Shown here piece after piece: positions 52,768 to 62,361 of a stretch of 64,000 bases of DNA (its first letter is position 1; every line of letters begins with the position of its first letter). This stretch comes from Bacteroidota bacterium (GTDB taxonomy: Bacteria; Bacteroidota; Ignavibacteria; Tepidaquicellales; Tepidaquicellaceae): NCBI GenBank assembly GCA_018266845.1, contig JAFDZO010000002.1:1-64000 (forward strand), written 5' to 3'. The translations under genes and the position numbers were made by a program. The notes beneath the pieces were generated by a model that was not told the origin of the DNA, did no database searches, and was given only the letters and a program-made list of their open reading frames with translations.

Positions 52768-54216
52768 TCACTTTTTATTTTGCTTTATAAGGCTGTTTAG
52801 CTTGCTTAGCAGCCACTCCTTATTGTAGAAGTTACCCGATGAAATATTATCGTGAAAAAGCTCCAGCTCTTCTGCGTCGGGCTTCTTTCTCAGCTTTACA
52901 AGCTTGCTGAGATTTTTATTAAAGATTGAGAAAGGTTCTTTTCTTTCCGCGGGAATTAGTTTGTCGTTTTTAATAAAATGACGGAATGTATCCATTGAAG
53001 ATTCAAGGGTTGAATCAAGTTTAAGCTCGAAATATAAGGCATTGAGCAGGCATTTTATGTCGAGCTTCTGGTAAATCTCATCGAACTTAACTTTTGAAAT
53101 AAGCTCAAGTGATTTTTCAAAGTTATCTATCGTGAACTCGTAAACGCCGAGACAATGAAGATATGTATTTTCTCTATATTGTTCAGGCAGCTCGTGCTTG
53201 TATTGATTAATAAACTTTTTTGTCCAGTCGTATTTTTTGAGCCTAAGCCCCAAATCAACTACGCTTTTGTAAAACAAATCCGGCATCATACCTCTATACA
53301 TATATGCTTTTTTATCAATTTCTGCGTTGTAAATTTCAAACAGTTCATTCTGATATTCCAGCTTTCCTATTTTCGCTTTTCGTTTGCAATAGTTTTCCAG
53401 ATTTATATAAAACTCTACATAGTCTTCATCTAAAAAAGTATCTTCGTAATCGTGGAGCAGTTTTTTTGCTTTGAAAAAATTTTCTTCTGCGTCAGGTCTT
53501 AAAGTCATCATTAAGCAGTAATAGTACATATTTACAAGCGGAACATTTTCATAGTCTTCGGTTTTGTGAGTATAAATTAATTCTTCAAATACTTTAAACT
53601 TGTGATGAAGATTGAACTTCATTTTTGTATTAAGGTAATACAAATAGTATTTGAATGTCCTGATAATGTAAGAGTGAGTGAGGTTATCAAAAATTTCAGG
53701 AATATTTACCTTGTGAATATATTTTTCATCTCTGTCAAAATAAATTTTCGACATGTTTGATAGATTTTCATATTCAATAGTAAATTTTTTATAATAGTAC
53801 TCTGCGTATCTTTTATTGCCGGAGTTGAATTTTTTTGCAGCGGATTTATAACTGCGCTCGAACATTTTATTCAGGTTTTTTTCGTTCAAGCCCCACAATA
53901 GATGCTCGTCATAACAAAAGGGGCGCTGCTCATAATTTTTTACAGAGATATATTTTTCAGCGGCTTCCTGTAAATAGAACATCAGCAGGCGGATAGTCCC
54001 GTCATTGTACTTTGCGCTGTGATAAATTTTTTTGTAAATCTTTTCTTTGGTCAAATTTCCCTTCGTAAAATCCGGGTATTCTTCTTTTATCAGGTTAAAC
54101 AGCGCCGTTACGTTTTTATTTTTGTTATAGTATGGAGACGCAGCAAAATCTTCAAATTCTTTTATTTCTTTTGGAGAGAATGCTTTAAAAATTTCTATGA
54201 GGGTGCTTGAATACAT
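52768..54216 (-). CDS. Unknown helical protein, paralogue of the 54856-56307 product
   Basis: A 482-aa, Lys/Tyr/Glu-rich, predominantly helical protein without signal peptide or membrane segments. The N terminus (FSPKEIKEFEDFAASPYYNK) clearly matches that of the 483-aa product of the first gene of this operon (LTPKEFKEFGEFIKSPYSNK), as do the downstream YPDF segments and the C-terminal EWLLSKLNSLIKQ / EWLLKKTKELIKN. The helical period suggests TPR-like repeats. Its stop is 1 bp from the end of the 1528-aa protein gene on the other strand, and it follows the YceH gene by 1 bp, so it is the third gene of an operon. Function unknown. Confidence 0.75.
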   Translation of the reverse strand: MYSSTLIEIFKAFSPKEIKEFEDFAASPYYNKNKNVTALFNLIKEEYPDFTKGNLTKEKIYKKIYHSAKYNDGTIRLLMFYLQEAAEKYISVKNYEQRPFCYDEHLLWGLNEKNLNKMFERSYKSAAKKFNSGNKRYAEYYYKKFTIEYENLSNMSKIYFDRDEKYIHKVNIPEIFDNLTHSYIIRTFKYYLYYLNTKMKFNLHHKFKVFEELIYTHKTEDYENVPLVNMYYYCLMMTLRPDAEENFFKAKKLLHDYEDTFLDEDYVEFYINLENYCKRKAKIGKLEYQNELFEIYNAEIDKKAYMYRGMMPDLFYKSVVDLGLRLKKYDWTKKFINQYKHELPEQYRENTYLHCLGVYEFTIDNFEKSLELISKVKFDEIYQKLDIKCLLNALYFELKLDSTLESSMDTFRHFIKNDKLIPAERKEPFSIFNKNLSKLVKLRKKPDAEELELFHDNISSGNFYNKEWLLSKLNSLIKQNKK

Positions 54217-54217
54217 T

Positions 54218-54859
54218 TTATTCGAACTGTTTTATAAAATTATTGAGCTTTTCTTCTATAGTGGAAATATGTTCTTTTAATCCAGTTATTTCGTGCTCCA
54301 ATTGTTTAATCTTGTCATCGCTTTGCTTTTTCTCGTTTACGGAATAGCTTTGCTCTGCATCAGAATCTCCCATTAAATGTATTACTCTGCTTTCCTTTTG
54401 CCCCGGCATTCTTTCCAGTGTTTTTACCAGCGCTCCTGTTTCTCTTTCCTGAAGCCTTTGCAGGGCTTCCTCAACTTCATCTAACGATCTGAAGTCATAC
54501 ATTCTGTCGGTTCTTGTCCGCAGTTCCCCGGATGTCTGCGCTCCGCGTAAAAGCAGCACGCACATTAACGGCAGTTCCCTTTCATTTAGCATAAAAGGAT
54601 AGGGAAGCACGTAGCGGTATTTCACAACCCGCGCGCCTTCGGAGATAACTTTTCCCGCAAACCCTTTTTGCATCAGCGAGCTTAAGCCGTTCATCACATC
54701 GCTTTCGGAATAATCAGTTACTGGGTTTCTGTTGCTTTTTTGATTGCAGGCATTCGTGAGCGCATTCGGAGTCATCGGGTAATATTCAGGTGTTGTAAGC
54801 GATTTTTCAATCAGTGAGCCGAGTATCCTTATTTCAAGTGAGGATAATTTTTCCATCAT
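54218..54859 (-). CDS. YceH family (DUF480) protein
   Basis: A 213-aa protein of the UPF0502/YceH family, which consists of two winged-helix domains. The N terminus LSSLEIRILGSLIEKSLTTP and YYPMTPNALTNACNQKSNR, and the second domain starting ELPLMCVLLLRGAQTSGELR, are diagnostic. The last ~45 residues are an added coiled coil (IKQLEHEITGLKEHISTIEEKL). The ATG overlaps the upstream gene's stop as ATGA, so translation is coupled. The biochemical role of YceH is not established. Confidence 0.93.
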   Translation of the reverse strand: MMEKLSSLEIRILGSLIEKSLTTPEYYPMTPNALTNACNQKSNRNPVTDYSESDVMNGLSSLMQKGFAGKVISEGARVVKYRYVLPYPFMLNERELPLMCVLLLRGAQTSGELRTRTDRMYDFRSLDEVEEALQRLQERETGALVKTLERMPGQKESRVIHLMGDSDAEQSYSVNEKKQSDDKIKQLEHEITGLKEHISTIEEKLNNFIKQFE

Positions 54860-56307
54860 TGAAGATTTTTAATTAATTCTTTCGTTTTTTTCAAAAGCCA
54901 TTCTTTTTCATAGGTATTGGGAGTATTTTTTATTTCAAACTCCAAGCCGAAAGCTTCATTTAAAACGCCGTTTTCTTTTACCTTAATTAAATCGTTCGTG
55001 AATTTTAAAAAGTTATAATTTCTTTCTTTCCTTATATCAGGGATAAGTGCGTCATTGGATAAAAAATGCCTGTAGCTGTCTATCACTCCCAAAGCGCTGA
55101 CGAAATTATTTTGCTCATAAAAAATTATCAGCGAAAGAATTTTCATTTCAGTTTTGTAATGAACGTGGTTCACATTTTTTATGTAGTTTAAATGCGCAAG
55201 AGCTTCATCAAATCTGTTCTTGTACATCAGCAGCCGGGCTGTATTGAGATGAAAAGCGTTTTCTTTATCTTCAGGATTTATCTTATCAATGTAATCGTTG
55301 ATAAATTTTTCAGTCCATTCTATTTTGTTTAGCTGAAGCCCTACTATTACAATGTTTTTGAAAAGCATATCATCAAAAAAACCGTCTTCAAATTTTTTAT
55401 ATAAACCTTTTTCGATAATAATGTTATGAATTTCAAACCGCTCCTCTAAAAATTTATCTTTTCCGTTAAAGTATTCACGCACAGCTTTATTGGCAAGCAG
55501 TCCTATAGTATTAAACTGAACTCCGAACCTATAATTATCTATTTCATTCAGGGCAATTTCTTTCAGGTCATAGTAGTATTTCTCGCTGTCTTCTTTTGCC
55601 AGAAGCAGGGCGGAAAAATGCAGGTTAAGCTCCGGTGTTTTTTTATGAAACCCGCTGCGTTTTAAAAAGCTTATTATTTCATCTAAGAAATTAAATTCAA
55701 AATCTAATTTTACCACATTTGCCTGATTATAAAAAAACCGGTATTCCGGCAGGGCAGCAAGAAGATAAAAATTTAAAAGCGAATCGAGCGTTTGCATTTC
55801 GTCTTCTTCGTGAAAATCTTTCACATTTAAGAATGCTCTTTTCTTAGAGTTGAAAGCCATCTTTTGCGCCTGAATGCGGTATAAACAGTAAAAATAATAC
55901 TGGTCTTTCGTTTTTTCTTTTTGAAGAATATCCGTAATCTGCTTCATCTTTTTCTCAACCAGCTTATCGGCGCCTCTTTTGAAATACAGGTCGAGTAAAG
56001 TGATTTCATTTTCAATTTCACCTCTAAGCGTATTACAAACGAAGTTTTCGCAAAGTTTACTTAGATTAAAAATCAAAGTTCGCATAAATCCGTCATTATA
56101 ATCTTTCTTACCGGAAATTGCGGAGTAAACTTGTTCTTTTTCTAAGCCCGGGTCATCAAAATCAGGGTAAAAGCTTTTTATATAATTATAAAGTTTTACT
56201 ACGTTTTCGTTTTTATTGCTATAAGGAGATTTTATGAATTCACCAAATTCTTTGAATTCTTTAGGAGTTAATATTCTTAATATTTCAAGCAGATTTGTTT
56301 TAAGCAT
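54856..56307 (-). CDS. Unknown helical protein, paralogue of the 52768-54216 product
   Basis: A 483-aa cytoplasmic helical protein, first gene of the three-gene operon with YceH and its paralogue. The N-terminal ~50 residues (LTPKEFKEFGEFIKSPYSNK .. YNYIKSFYPDF) align with the other copy; the middle is divergent but has the same length and helical/TPR-like character. No catalytic motif is visible. Because both copies flank YceH in one operon, they may work with it. An intergenic region of 228 bp separates it from the divergent 923-aa protein gene. Confidence 0.75.
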   Translation of the reverse strand: MLKTNLLEILRILTPKEFKEFGEFIKSPYSNKNENVVKLYNYIKSFYPDFDDPGLEKEQVYSAISGKKDYNDGFMRTLIFNLSKLCENFVCNTLRGEIENEITLLDLYFKRGADKLVEKKMKQITDILQKEKTKDQYYFYCLYRIQAQKMAFNSKKRAFLNVKDFHEEDEMQTLDSLLNFYLLAALPEYRFFYNQANVVKLDFEFNFLDEIISFLKRSGFHKKTPELNLHFSALLLAKEDSEKYYYDLKEIALNEIDNYRFGVQFNTIGLLANKAVREYFNGKDKFLEERFEIHNIIIEKGLYKKFEDGFFDDMLFKNIVIVGLQLNKIEWTEKFINDYIDKINPEDKENAFHLNTARLLMYKNRFDEALAHLNYIKNVNHVHYKTEMKILSLIIFYEQNNFVSALGVIDSYRHFLSNDALIPDIRKERNYNFLKFTNDLIKVKENGVLNEAFGLEFEIKNTPNTYEKEWLLKKTKELIKNLQ

Positions 56308-56535
56308 AACTTAGAGGGATTAACAAATAAATCTGAAAACAATTTCAAATTTTTTTCCACGCATTAATATTAAAACATTTTACAATCAAAAATCAGTCAA
56401 AAAAGGGTATATTTTGCTCATTTTTTGGCATTTTTAACAGCATAGATACCCGGAAAATTAAAACAAAATAGAAAAAGTCTCTTTGAAAAAGGCAGTATAT
56501 GATAATATTTTTGATTCAGGTTTTTAAATACCGGA

Positions 56536-59307
56536 ATGAAAAAAATTATCTTCTCAACATCATTGTTTTTAATTTCCCTTTTGAGCTTGAACTCAAAAGC
56601 AGCGCTCCCAAACCCCATAATTTTTGTTACCCAAGTGCCGATGGCAGGCGGGCATAATGCAATCGGCGACCCCTTTGCAAACCACCTCGGCGATATTCAA
56701 AATGTCAGAAGAGGCGGAGATTTATATATTCTCTACCCTGACGGAACTTTAAAAAACTTAACCCAGCTTTGCGGATTCGGTTCTACCGGAGCAAACGGAT
56801 TTCAAGACCAGAATTCTATTGCCGTTAGAGAGCCAAGTGTTTCATGGGACGGCACAAAAGCGCTTTTCAGTATGGTAAAAGGCGCGCCAACATCGCTTCA
56901 CGATAATACTCATTACTACTGGCAGATTTATGAAGTTACAAATTTAGGGCAAAACCAGTCTCCATCAATCAGAAAAATAAATAACCAGCCGCTTAATTAC
57001 AATAATGTCAGCCCGATTTATGGCACTAACGGAAGAATAATTTTTGCAACAGATATGCCGCGAGGAGGAGCGCCTTACCTGTATCCTCAATATGACGAGT
57101 ATCACGGTCAGCCGACTAATACAGGGCTGTGGAGTCTTGATGAAATTTCGGGAGATTTGATTCAGCTTGACCACTCTCCTTCGGGCGATTTTTCTCCTTT
57201 CATAGACAGCTACGGGAGAGTGATTTTTTCAAGATGGGACCACTTGAGGCGCGATGGCAATGTTGATGATGAATTTGCTCATCCCGGCGTTAACAAGATT
57301 TATCCTTTTAACTTTGCAGACGAAACACAAAATGCGCTAAGAACACAGATAGATTATACTCCGGGAAATCCGGGAATAGAATCTTTCCCTGAACCGCAGG
57401 GAAACAGAACTGATTTATTGCCGGGTAATCTGAACGGGCAGGAGTTCAATATTTTCTTTCCGTGGAACATGAATGAGAACGGAACTTCAATGGAGACAAT
57501 CAATCACATTGGAAGGCATGAGATGTCGCCGTTTTTTACTAAAAATTTTACCGATGACCCGAACCTTTTAAGCATAAACAGGTTTGGCACCGGCGGAACT
57601 TTTGTAAGCAATACTTTGCAGCCGCGGGAAGACCCGAGTTCTCAGGGAACTTACTTCGCGATTGATGCGGCAACTTCGTTAAACTATCACGGAGCAGGAT
57701 ATATTTTCAAAATGTCGAATGCAGGATTAGGAGCCGGGGGGACTCCTCTGAATGCGGATAATACAACCCTTTCCTTTGTTACAAGAACGACGTTTACATT
57801 CGGCAGATATAAAAACGTTCTCCCGCTTGTGAACGGAACTTTAGTAGCAGCGCACTCCGATACAACATCAATTGAAGCAGAGATTGGTACGGTATCTGCC
57901 ACACGGGATACTATTTATTCAAAATGTAAATACTCTTTCAGGCTGAAAACGTTAATTGCCGAGACTGCGCCTTATTACAGAGCGAATACTCTATTAACGT
58001 CATCCATTCCTACAAAGAATATTAAATTTTACAATCCTGATACGCTTGTAGTAATGAATGCTGTGCGCCTATGGGAACTTGACCCTTGCGAAGTAGTATC
58101 GAGAACTGTGCCGACAACAAATCCTATCAATCCGGGAAGTTTACCGGCGCAGGAAACAACTGCAATTACAAATGCAGGATTAACCGTAACACAGGTTAAA
58201 AATTATTTAACACAAAATAATCTTTCATTAATAGTAAGCAGAAACGTTACGACACGCGACGGGCACGATAAGCAGCAGCCTTTTAACTTAAGAGTAGTTG
58301 ATACTAACGGAACATATCAGAATAATTATGCGCAGACAATCGGCGCAAGCGGAAAGGTTTACGATATTTCACACTTGCAGATATTTCAGGCAGATCAGGT
58401 GCGGGGATATATGGGACCGAATAATGATATTAATAATCCTCTGCCGGGAAGAAGACCTATTCCGCTTCCATTGCACGACCCTTCGGCAAAAAATCCTAAC
58501 ATTAACCCTAACGAACCTAAAGGCAGTGTAAGAATTTTTTCAGACGGCTCTCTTGCAGCATTTGTTCCGTCAAGAAGAGCATTAAGCTGGCAGATGACGG
58601 ATACATCTAAGACTGCAATTGTGAGGGAGAGGTTCTGGCTTACTTTCCAGCCGGGAGAAATTGTTACGTGCAACTCATGCCATGGATTAAATACCGGCGA
58701 CCAGCTAAATCATCCAAAGCCGACTAATGTTCCGGCAGCCTTGACAAGTTTATTAAATACTATAAAGCCCTCGATTGTTTTTGCAAATCAGGTGAGCTTA
58801 AAAGTAATATTTTCGATTCAGGGTTTATGGAATGGAACAAATCTTTCCAGCGATACTGTGAGAGTTTATTTAAGAAGTTCTTCAGCGCCATATAATAAAA
58901 TAGATTCGGTTGTAAAAGTTGTAAACTCGCAGGGAAATGATTCAGTATCATTCGCAAATGCTCCGGCAGGCACTTACTATGTTTCTATAAAGCATAGAAA
59001 CTCTCTTGAGACGTGGAGCGCGGCAACGCAATCGCTGCCTATAGGGAGCTATTCTGTAATTGATTTGACAACAGGACAAAATTCTGCTTATGGTAATAAT
59101 TTAATTTTCTCAAACGGTCAATGGTGCATGTACTCCGGCGATATTGACGGCGACGGAATTATTAACGGCAACGATTTTACTGTGTTCAGCTCGCAGTTTG
59201 CGCAGACAGGTTATCTGAACTCGGATTTGAATAATGACGGAATTGTGAACGGCAACGATTTTACAGTTTTCAGTACAGGCTTTGGACATCAAAGCCTTCA
59301 CCCATAG
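56536..59307 (+). CDS. Secreted HzsA-related propeller/c-type heme protein with dockerin-like C terminus
   Basis: A 923-aa exported protein. The signal peptide is KKIIFSTSLFLISLLSLNSKAA. Residues ~25-600 resemble the N-terminal propeller of hydrazine synthase alpha (HzsA)-related proteins (GGDLYILYPDGTLKNLTQL, REPSVSWDGTKALFSM, FSRWDHLRRDGNVDDEF). A single heme c attachment site, CNSCHG, lies near residue 712. The last ~150 residues are the same C-terminal module as in the 1528-aa and 823-aa proteins, ending with loops DIDGDGIINGNDF and DLNNDGIVNGNDF. It is not evidence for anammox chemistry: HzsA-like proteins are widespread with unknown function. The ATG is followed by a clean signal sequence, which supports the start. 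Confidence 0.85.
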   Translation: MKKIIFSTSLFLISLLSLNSKAALPNPIIFVTQVPMAGGHNAIGDPFANHLGDIQNVRRGGDLYILYPDGTLKNLTQLCGFGSTGANGFQDQNSIAVREPSVSWDGTKALFSMVKGAPTSLHDNTHYYWQIYEVTNLGQNQSPSIRKINNQPLNYNNVSPIYGTNGRIIFATDMPRGGAPYLYPQYDEYHGQPTNTGLWSLDEISGDLIQLDHSPSGDFSPFIDSYGRVIFSRWDHLRRDGNVDDEFAHPGVNKIYPFNFADETQNALRTQIDYTPGNPGIESFPEPQGNRTDLLPGNLNGQEFNIFFPWNMNENGTSMETINHIGRHEMSPFFTKNFTDDPNLLSINRFGTGGTFVSNTLQPREDPSSQGTYFAIDAATSLNYHGAGYIFKMSNAGLGAGGTPLNADNTTLSFVTRTTFTFGRYKNVLPLVNGTLVAAHSDTTSIEAEIGTVSATRDTIYSKCKYSFRLKTLIAETAPYYRANTLLTSSIPTKNIKFYNPDTLVVMNAVRLWELDPCEVVSRTVPTTNPINPGSLPAQETTAITNAGLTVTQVKNYLTQNNLSLIVSRNVTTRDGHDKQQPFNLRVVDTNGTYQNNYAQTIGASGKVYDISHLQIFQADQVRGYMGPNNDINNPLPGRRPIPLPLHDPSAKNPNINPNEPKGSVRIFSDGSLAAFVPSRRALSWQMTDTSKTAIVRERFWLTFQPGEIVTCNSCHGLNTGDQLNHPKPTNVPAALTSLLNTIKPSIVFANQVSLKVIFSIQGLWNGTNLSSDTVRVYLRSSSAPYNKIDSVVKVVNSQGNDSVSFANAPAGTYYVSIKHRNSLETWSAATQSLPIGSYSVIDLTTGQNSAYGNNLIFSNGQWCMYSGDIDGDGIINGNDFTVFSSQFAQTGYLNSDLNNDGIVNGNDFTVFSTGFGHQSLHP

Positions 59308-59488
59308 ATTTTGGGGATAACAGTGGTATCAGTAAGAATTAAATAAGTAAACTCCTCCCTTGAGGGAGGTGTCAAGCGAAAGTGAGACGGTGGGTGTTTT
59401 CTAGAACACCCCTCCCGACCTAAAGGTCGTACTCCCCTCAAGGGGAGAGCAGTTGCCTAAGGTAAATAGATTTTGGGGATAACAGTGG
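59304..59488. mobile_element. Hairpin-rich element between 23-bp direct repeats
   Basis: ATAGATTTTGGGGATAACAG.. (23 bp) occurs exactly at 59304-59326 and 59466-59488. The first copy contains the TAG stop of the 923-aa gene. The 139 bp between contain four hairpins (CCTCCC/GGGAGG, GGGTGTT/AACACCC, GACC/GGTC, TCCCC/GGGGA), resembling the element at 2465-2550. It looks like a non-coding MITE-like insertion or a repeat-flanked duplication. The rest of the spacer to 59797 contains no gene that can be supported. Confidence 0.65.
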
Positions 59489-59796
59489 CGTGCTAAAGAC
59501 CCGGTCTTTACTTTATTTTTATCGGGGATTTAGTTAAAGATTCGGGTTTAGCTGCCATTGATTTTGTAACAGGAAACAAAACACCCGATAATAAAAAAAC
59601 TTTGTGAATAGCAGCGCTCCCGATACAAAACATTTTAGTAAAAACTTTAACTCAATGTTAGTGTATTGGGCAGTATTAAATGAAGCGGATTTCGGATATT
59701 TGCTGCCGGAAAAGAACAGGCAAAAAAATAATTCCGGCGCAAAAAAGAAAAAAACGAAGAAAAAAATAAAGCTAAAATCTGAAAAGAAAATTAAAA

Positions 59797-62268
59797 ATGA
59801 AAAATAAATACACACAAAGCTTTCTTTTCTCCCTAAGTTTGCTTTTAGCCTTTAGCAATATTTGTTTTTCCCAATTGATGTGGAATCAGGCGGGGAAGTT
59901 TAACGGCTCCGGCTCTTATACTTATCTTGCAATTCCCAATTCAACAGACCTCAATAAAATTGAGGAATGTATGTATGAAATGTGGGTAAACATGGCATCA
60001 TACCCTTCCGGAGGAACATATTACCAATTTTTAAATAAAAATCAGGATTATCAGCTTGCCTATGATGGTTCATTATCAAAAGTTTATGTGAGAAATAACA
60101 GCGGAAACGGGAATGATTTATTCGGACCAAATTTAAGTCTAAACAGATGGTATCATCTGGCAGTTATTATCCGCGATACACATATAGTCGGGCTGTCAGA
60201 TTCAAAAGTAAGAGAACTATATGTTGACGGACTCATCTATTCAAAGGATGTTCAGCAATATGCTGACAGCACTTTAGGAACTTCTACTGACTCTCTAAAA
60301 ATCGGCAGCTATGGCGCGCCGAATTTTTTGGGAACATTCAATGGAAACTTAGATGATGTGAGGTTGTGGCTTGGAAAATTTTACCCTGCCGATGTTGCAT
60401 CTAACTACCGTTCTACTTTATCGGGTTGGGGAAGTACAAATAATTATTATTACAAATGCATTCTTTCCATCACATTTCAGGATGTGGATAATTCAGGGAG
60501 TCCTTTTTTTATTAGCGACCGTTCCAGGATTGGGCGTACTGTTAAAAACAATAATGTTACTGCTTATGATATGAGCCTTCGTCCTTCGGTTACAACATTT
60601 CCGAATCAAAGCATTCATTTAAACGGAACTACTGATTATCTGGCAGCCGCAGACCATAGCAGTTTAAGTCCCTCTTCATTTGTAACGTTAGAGGCATGGG
60701 TTTACCCGGAAAAAACATATACCGGAGCTTTTTCCGATGCAGGTACAATTCTCTGTAAAGGTTTATCAAGCGCAAATTACAGGCTTTATCTTGGCGGGGG
60801 AAACGAAGTATTTGCCTCTATAAACGGAAATTTAAGTTTCCCTTCATCTTCCAGCGCCATTGCTCCGGTTAATCAATGGACGCATGTTGCTTTTACTTAT
60901 GACGGCACCAATGGTAACTATAACTATTATGTAAATGGTGTCGCTGCGGGTTCGGGAACAAACAATCAGGGAAACATTACGAACAGTGTTGATTCTTTTT
61001 ATGTTGGGCAATTCAACGGCAGTTTTTCCTTTAAAGGATATATTGATGAGCTTAGAGTTGCGGGCTATATTAAAACTCAGCAGCAGATTTATGATTTTAT
61101 TTACAAAGCAATGGATACCGGAGACAGACCTTCCGCATTTGATTTAGTATGCTATAATTTTGACGGGTATCTTGAGAACAACAACGGATTATCTCCAAGA
61201 TTGTATTTCAGAAACGGTGCTGATTTTTCTTCGCATTATATTCCGAGTACGAAAAATTTTCCTATAAGCCCGCTGCTTAAAGCAGATAATTTTAGTTTTC
61301 CTACGGCATGGTATATTTCGAGCACGAATTTCAGAATTCCTGCATCTGGAACAAGCGGTTCATCGCAATATGATACAATTAATATCCCTTACTGCAAAGG
61401 TGTGCTTGATATTAATGTGTTTCTTGCTTTGAATCATTCCTATGAAAAAGACTTAACTGCGTGGCTTATTTCTCCCGCCGGTGATTCACTGGAGTTAGTG
61501 AAAGGAAACTCAATGGAGCGCGGACAGTTTATTACAATTTTTAATGACCAGGCGGATTCTTCAATTATCAATGATAGATATACTTCGTTTCTTCCTAACA
61601 TAAAACCATTTACAAGTATAAGCTCGGTGATGAGCGGAGTAAATACAAGAGGGGATTGGAAACTTCGTGTGAGTGATGCTCTTAATGGAGATACTGGTAT
61701 GGTATATGCGTGGGGGCTACAGTTTAACAATATGGTTGCAAAACCAAACCTGATGACACTGACATCTACAGCAAATCAAAACGGCTTCTGGAACGGTTCA
61801 AGCCAGCCTTTAGATACTGTGAGAATGTATTTGCGCAATACGTCTGCTCCTTATACAAAAGTTGATTCAGCTATCGGATACATAAACCAGTTTGGTTTCT
61901 GCACCACTTATCTGGCAAACGCCTTAAACGGAAGTTACTACATAGAATACCGGCACCGAAACTCTCTTGCCGTATGGAGCAGCCTTCCCAAGTCATTTTC
62001 TCAGGGCGGCTCGACAAGTTTTTCTATTCTTTCGGGACCAAGCACTGTTTATGGAGGTGAATTGATTTCGGTAAACGGCAGATGGTGTATGTACAGCGGT
62101 GATATTAATCAGGACGATGTAGTTAACGGGAATGACTTTACGATTTTCTCGCAGCAATTCGGGCAGAGCGGGTATCTTGCTTCTGACTTAAACGGCGATG
62201 GAGCCGTAAACGGAAACGACTTTACTGTCTTTAGCACGGGATTCGGGCGGCAGACTTTGCATCCGTAA
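59797..62268 (+). CDS. Secreted LamG/P-domain protein with dockerin-like C terminus
   Basis: An 823-aa exported protein. After the signal peptide (FLFSLSLLLAFSNICFSQ) two LamG/concanavalin-like domains follow (NLDDVRLWLGKF near 190 and FTYDGTNGNYNYYVNGV near 375). Next is a proprotein convertase P/Homo-B-type domain at about 540-650 (DLTAWLISPAGDSLELVKGN, GDWKLRVSDALNGDTG, YAWGLQF). The last ~155 residues form the shared module, ending DINQDDVVNGNDF and DLNGDGAVNGNDF. LamG and P domains bind glycans or stabilise proteases; there is no protease domain here. It belongs to the trio with the 1528- and 923-aa proteins. Confidence 0.85.
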   Translation: MKNKYTQSFLFSLSLLLAFSNICFSQLMWNQAGKFNGSGSYTYLAIPNSTDLNKIEECMYEMWVNMASYPSGGTYYQFLNKNQDYQLAYDGSLSKVYVRNNSGNGNDLFGPNLSLNRWYHLAVIIRDTHIVGLSDSKVRELYVDGLIYSKDVQQYADSTLGTSTDSLKIGSYGAPNFLGTFNGNLDDVRLWLGKFYPADVASNYRSTLSGWGSTNNYYYKCILSITFQDVDNSGSPFFISDRSRIGRTVKNNNVTAYDMSLRPSVTTFPNQSIHLNGTTDYLAAADHSSLSPSSFVTLEAWVYPEKTYTGAFSDAGTILCKGLSSANYRLYLGGGNEVFASINGNLSFPSSSSAIAPVNQWTHVAFTYDGTNGNYNYYVNGVAAGSGTNNQGNITNSVDSFYVGQFNGSFSFKGYIDELRVAGYIKTQQQIYDFIYKAMDTGDRPSAFDLVCYNFDGYLENNNGLSPRLYFRNGADFSSHYIPSTKNFPISPLLKADNFSFPTAWYISSTNFRIPASGTSGSSQYDTINIPYCKGVLDINVFLALNHSYEKDLTAWLISPAGDSLELVKGNSMERGQFITIFNDQADSSIINDRYTSFLPNIKPFTSISSVMSGVNTRGDWKLRVSDALNGDTGMVYAWGLQFNNMVAKPNLMTLTSTANQNGFWNGSSQPLDTVRMYLRNTSAPYTKVDSAIGYINQFGFCTTYLANALNGSYYIEYRHRNSLAVWSSLPKSFSQGGSTSFSILSGPSTVYGGELISVNGRWCMYSGDINQDDVVNGNDFTIFSQQFGQSGYLASDLNGDGAVNGNDFTVFSTGFGRQTLHP

Positions 62269-62361
62269 TGAATGATTTTTCTCTACTAATTAAAAAATAA
62301 AATTTAGACTTTATCCTCAATAGGATTAAGTTGAAAAAATTAAGTAAACTTAATTACAAAA

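Noticed and set aside
56536-59307. Hydrazine synthase and anammox metabolism
   Set aside because: Only one heme site is present, the gene carries a dockerin-like tail, and no HzsB/C genes are near. HzsA-related proteins occur widely outside anammox bacteria.
59604-59807. A 67-aa plus-strand frame with a lysine-rich tail just before the LamG protein
   Set aside because: It overlaps the next gene's start, has no visible ribosome-binding site or family, and its lysine-rich end reflects an A-rich stretch. A reading frame on the opposite strand is equally open.
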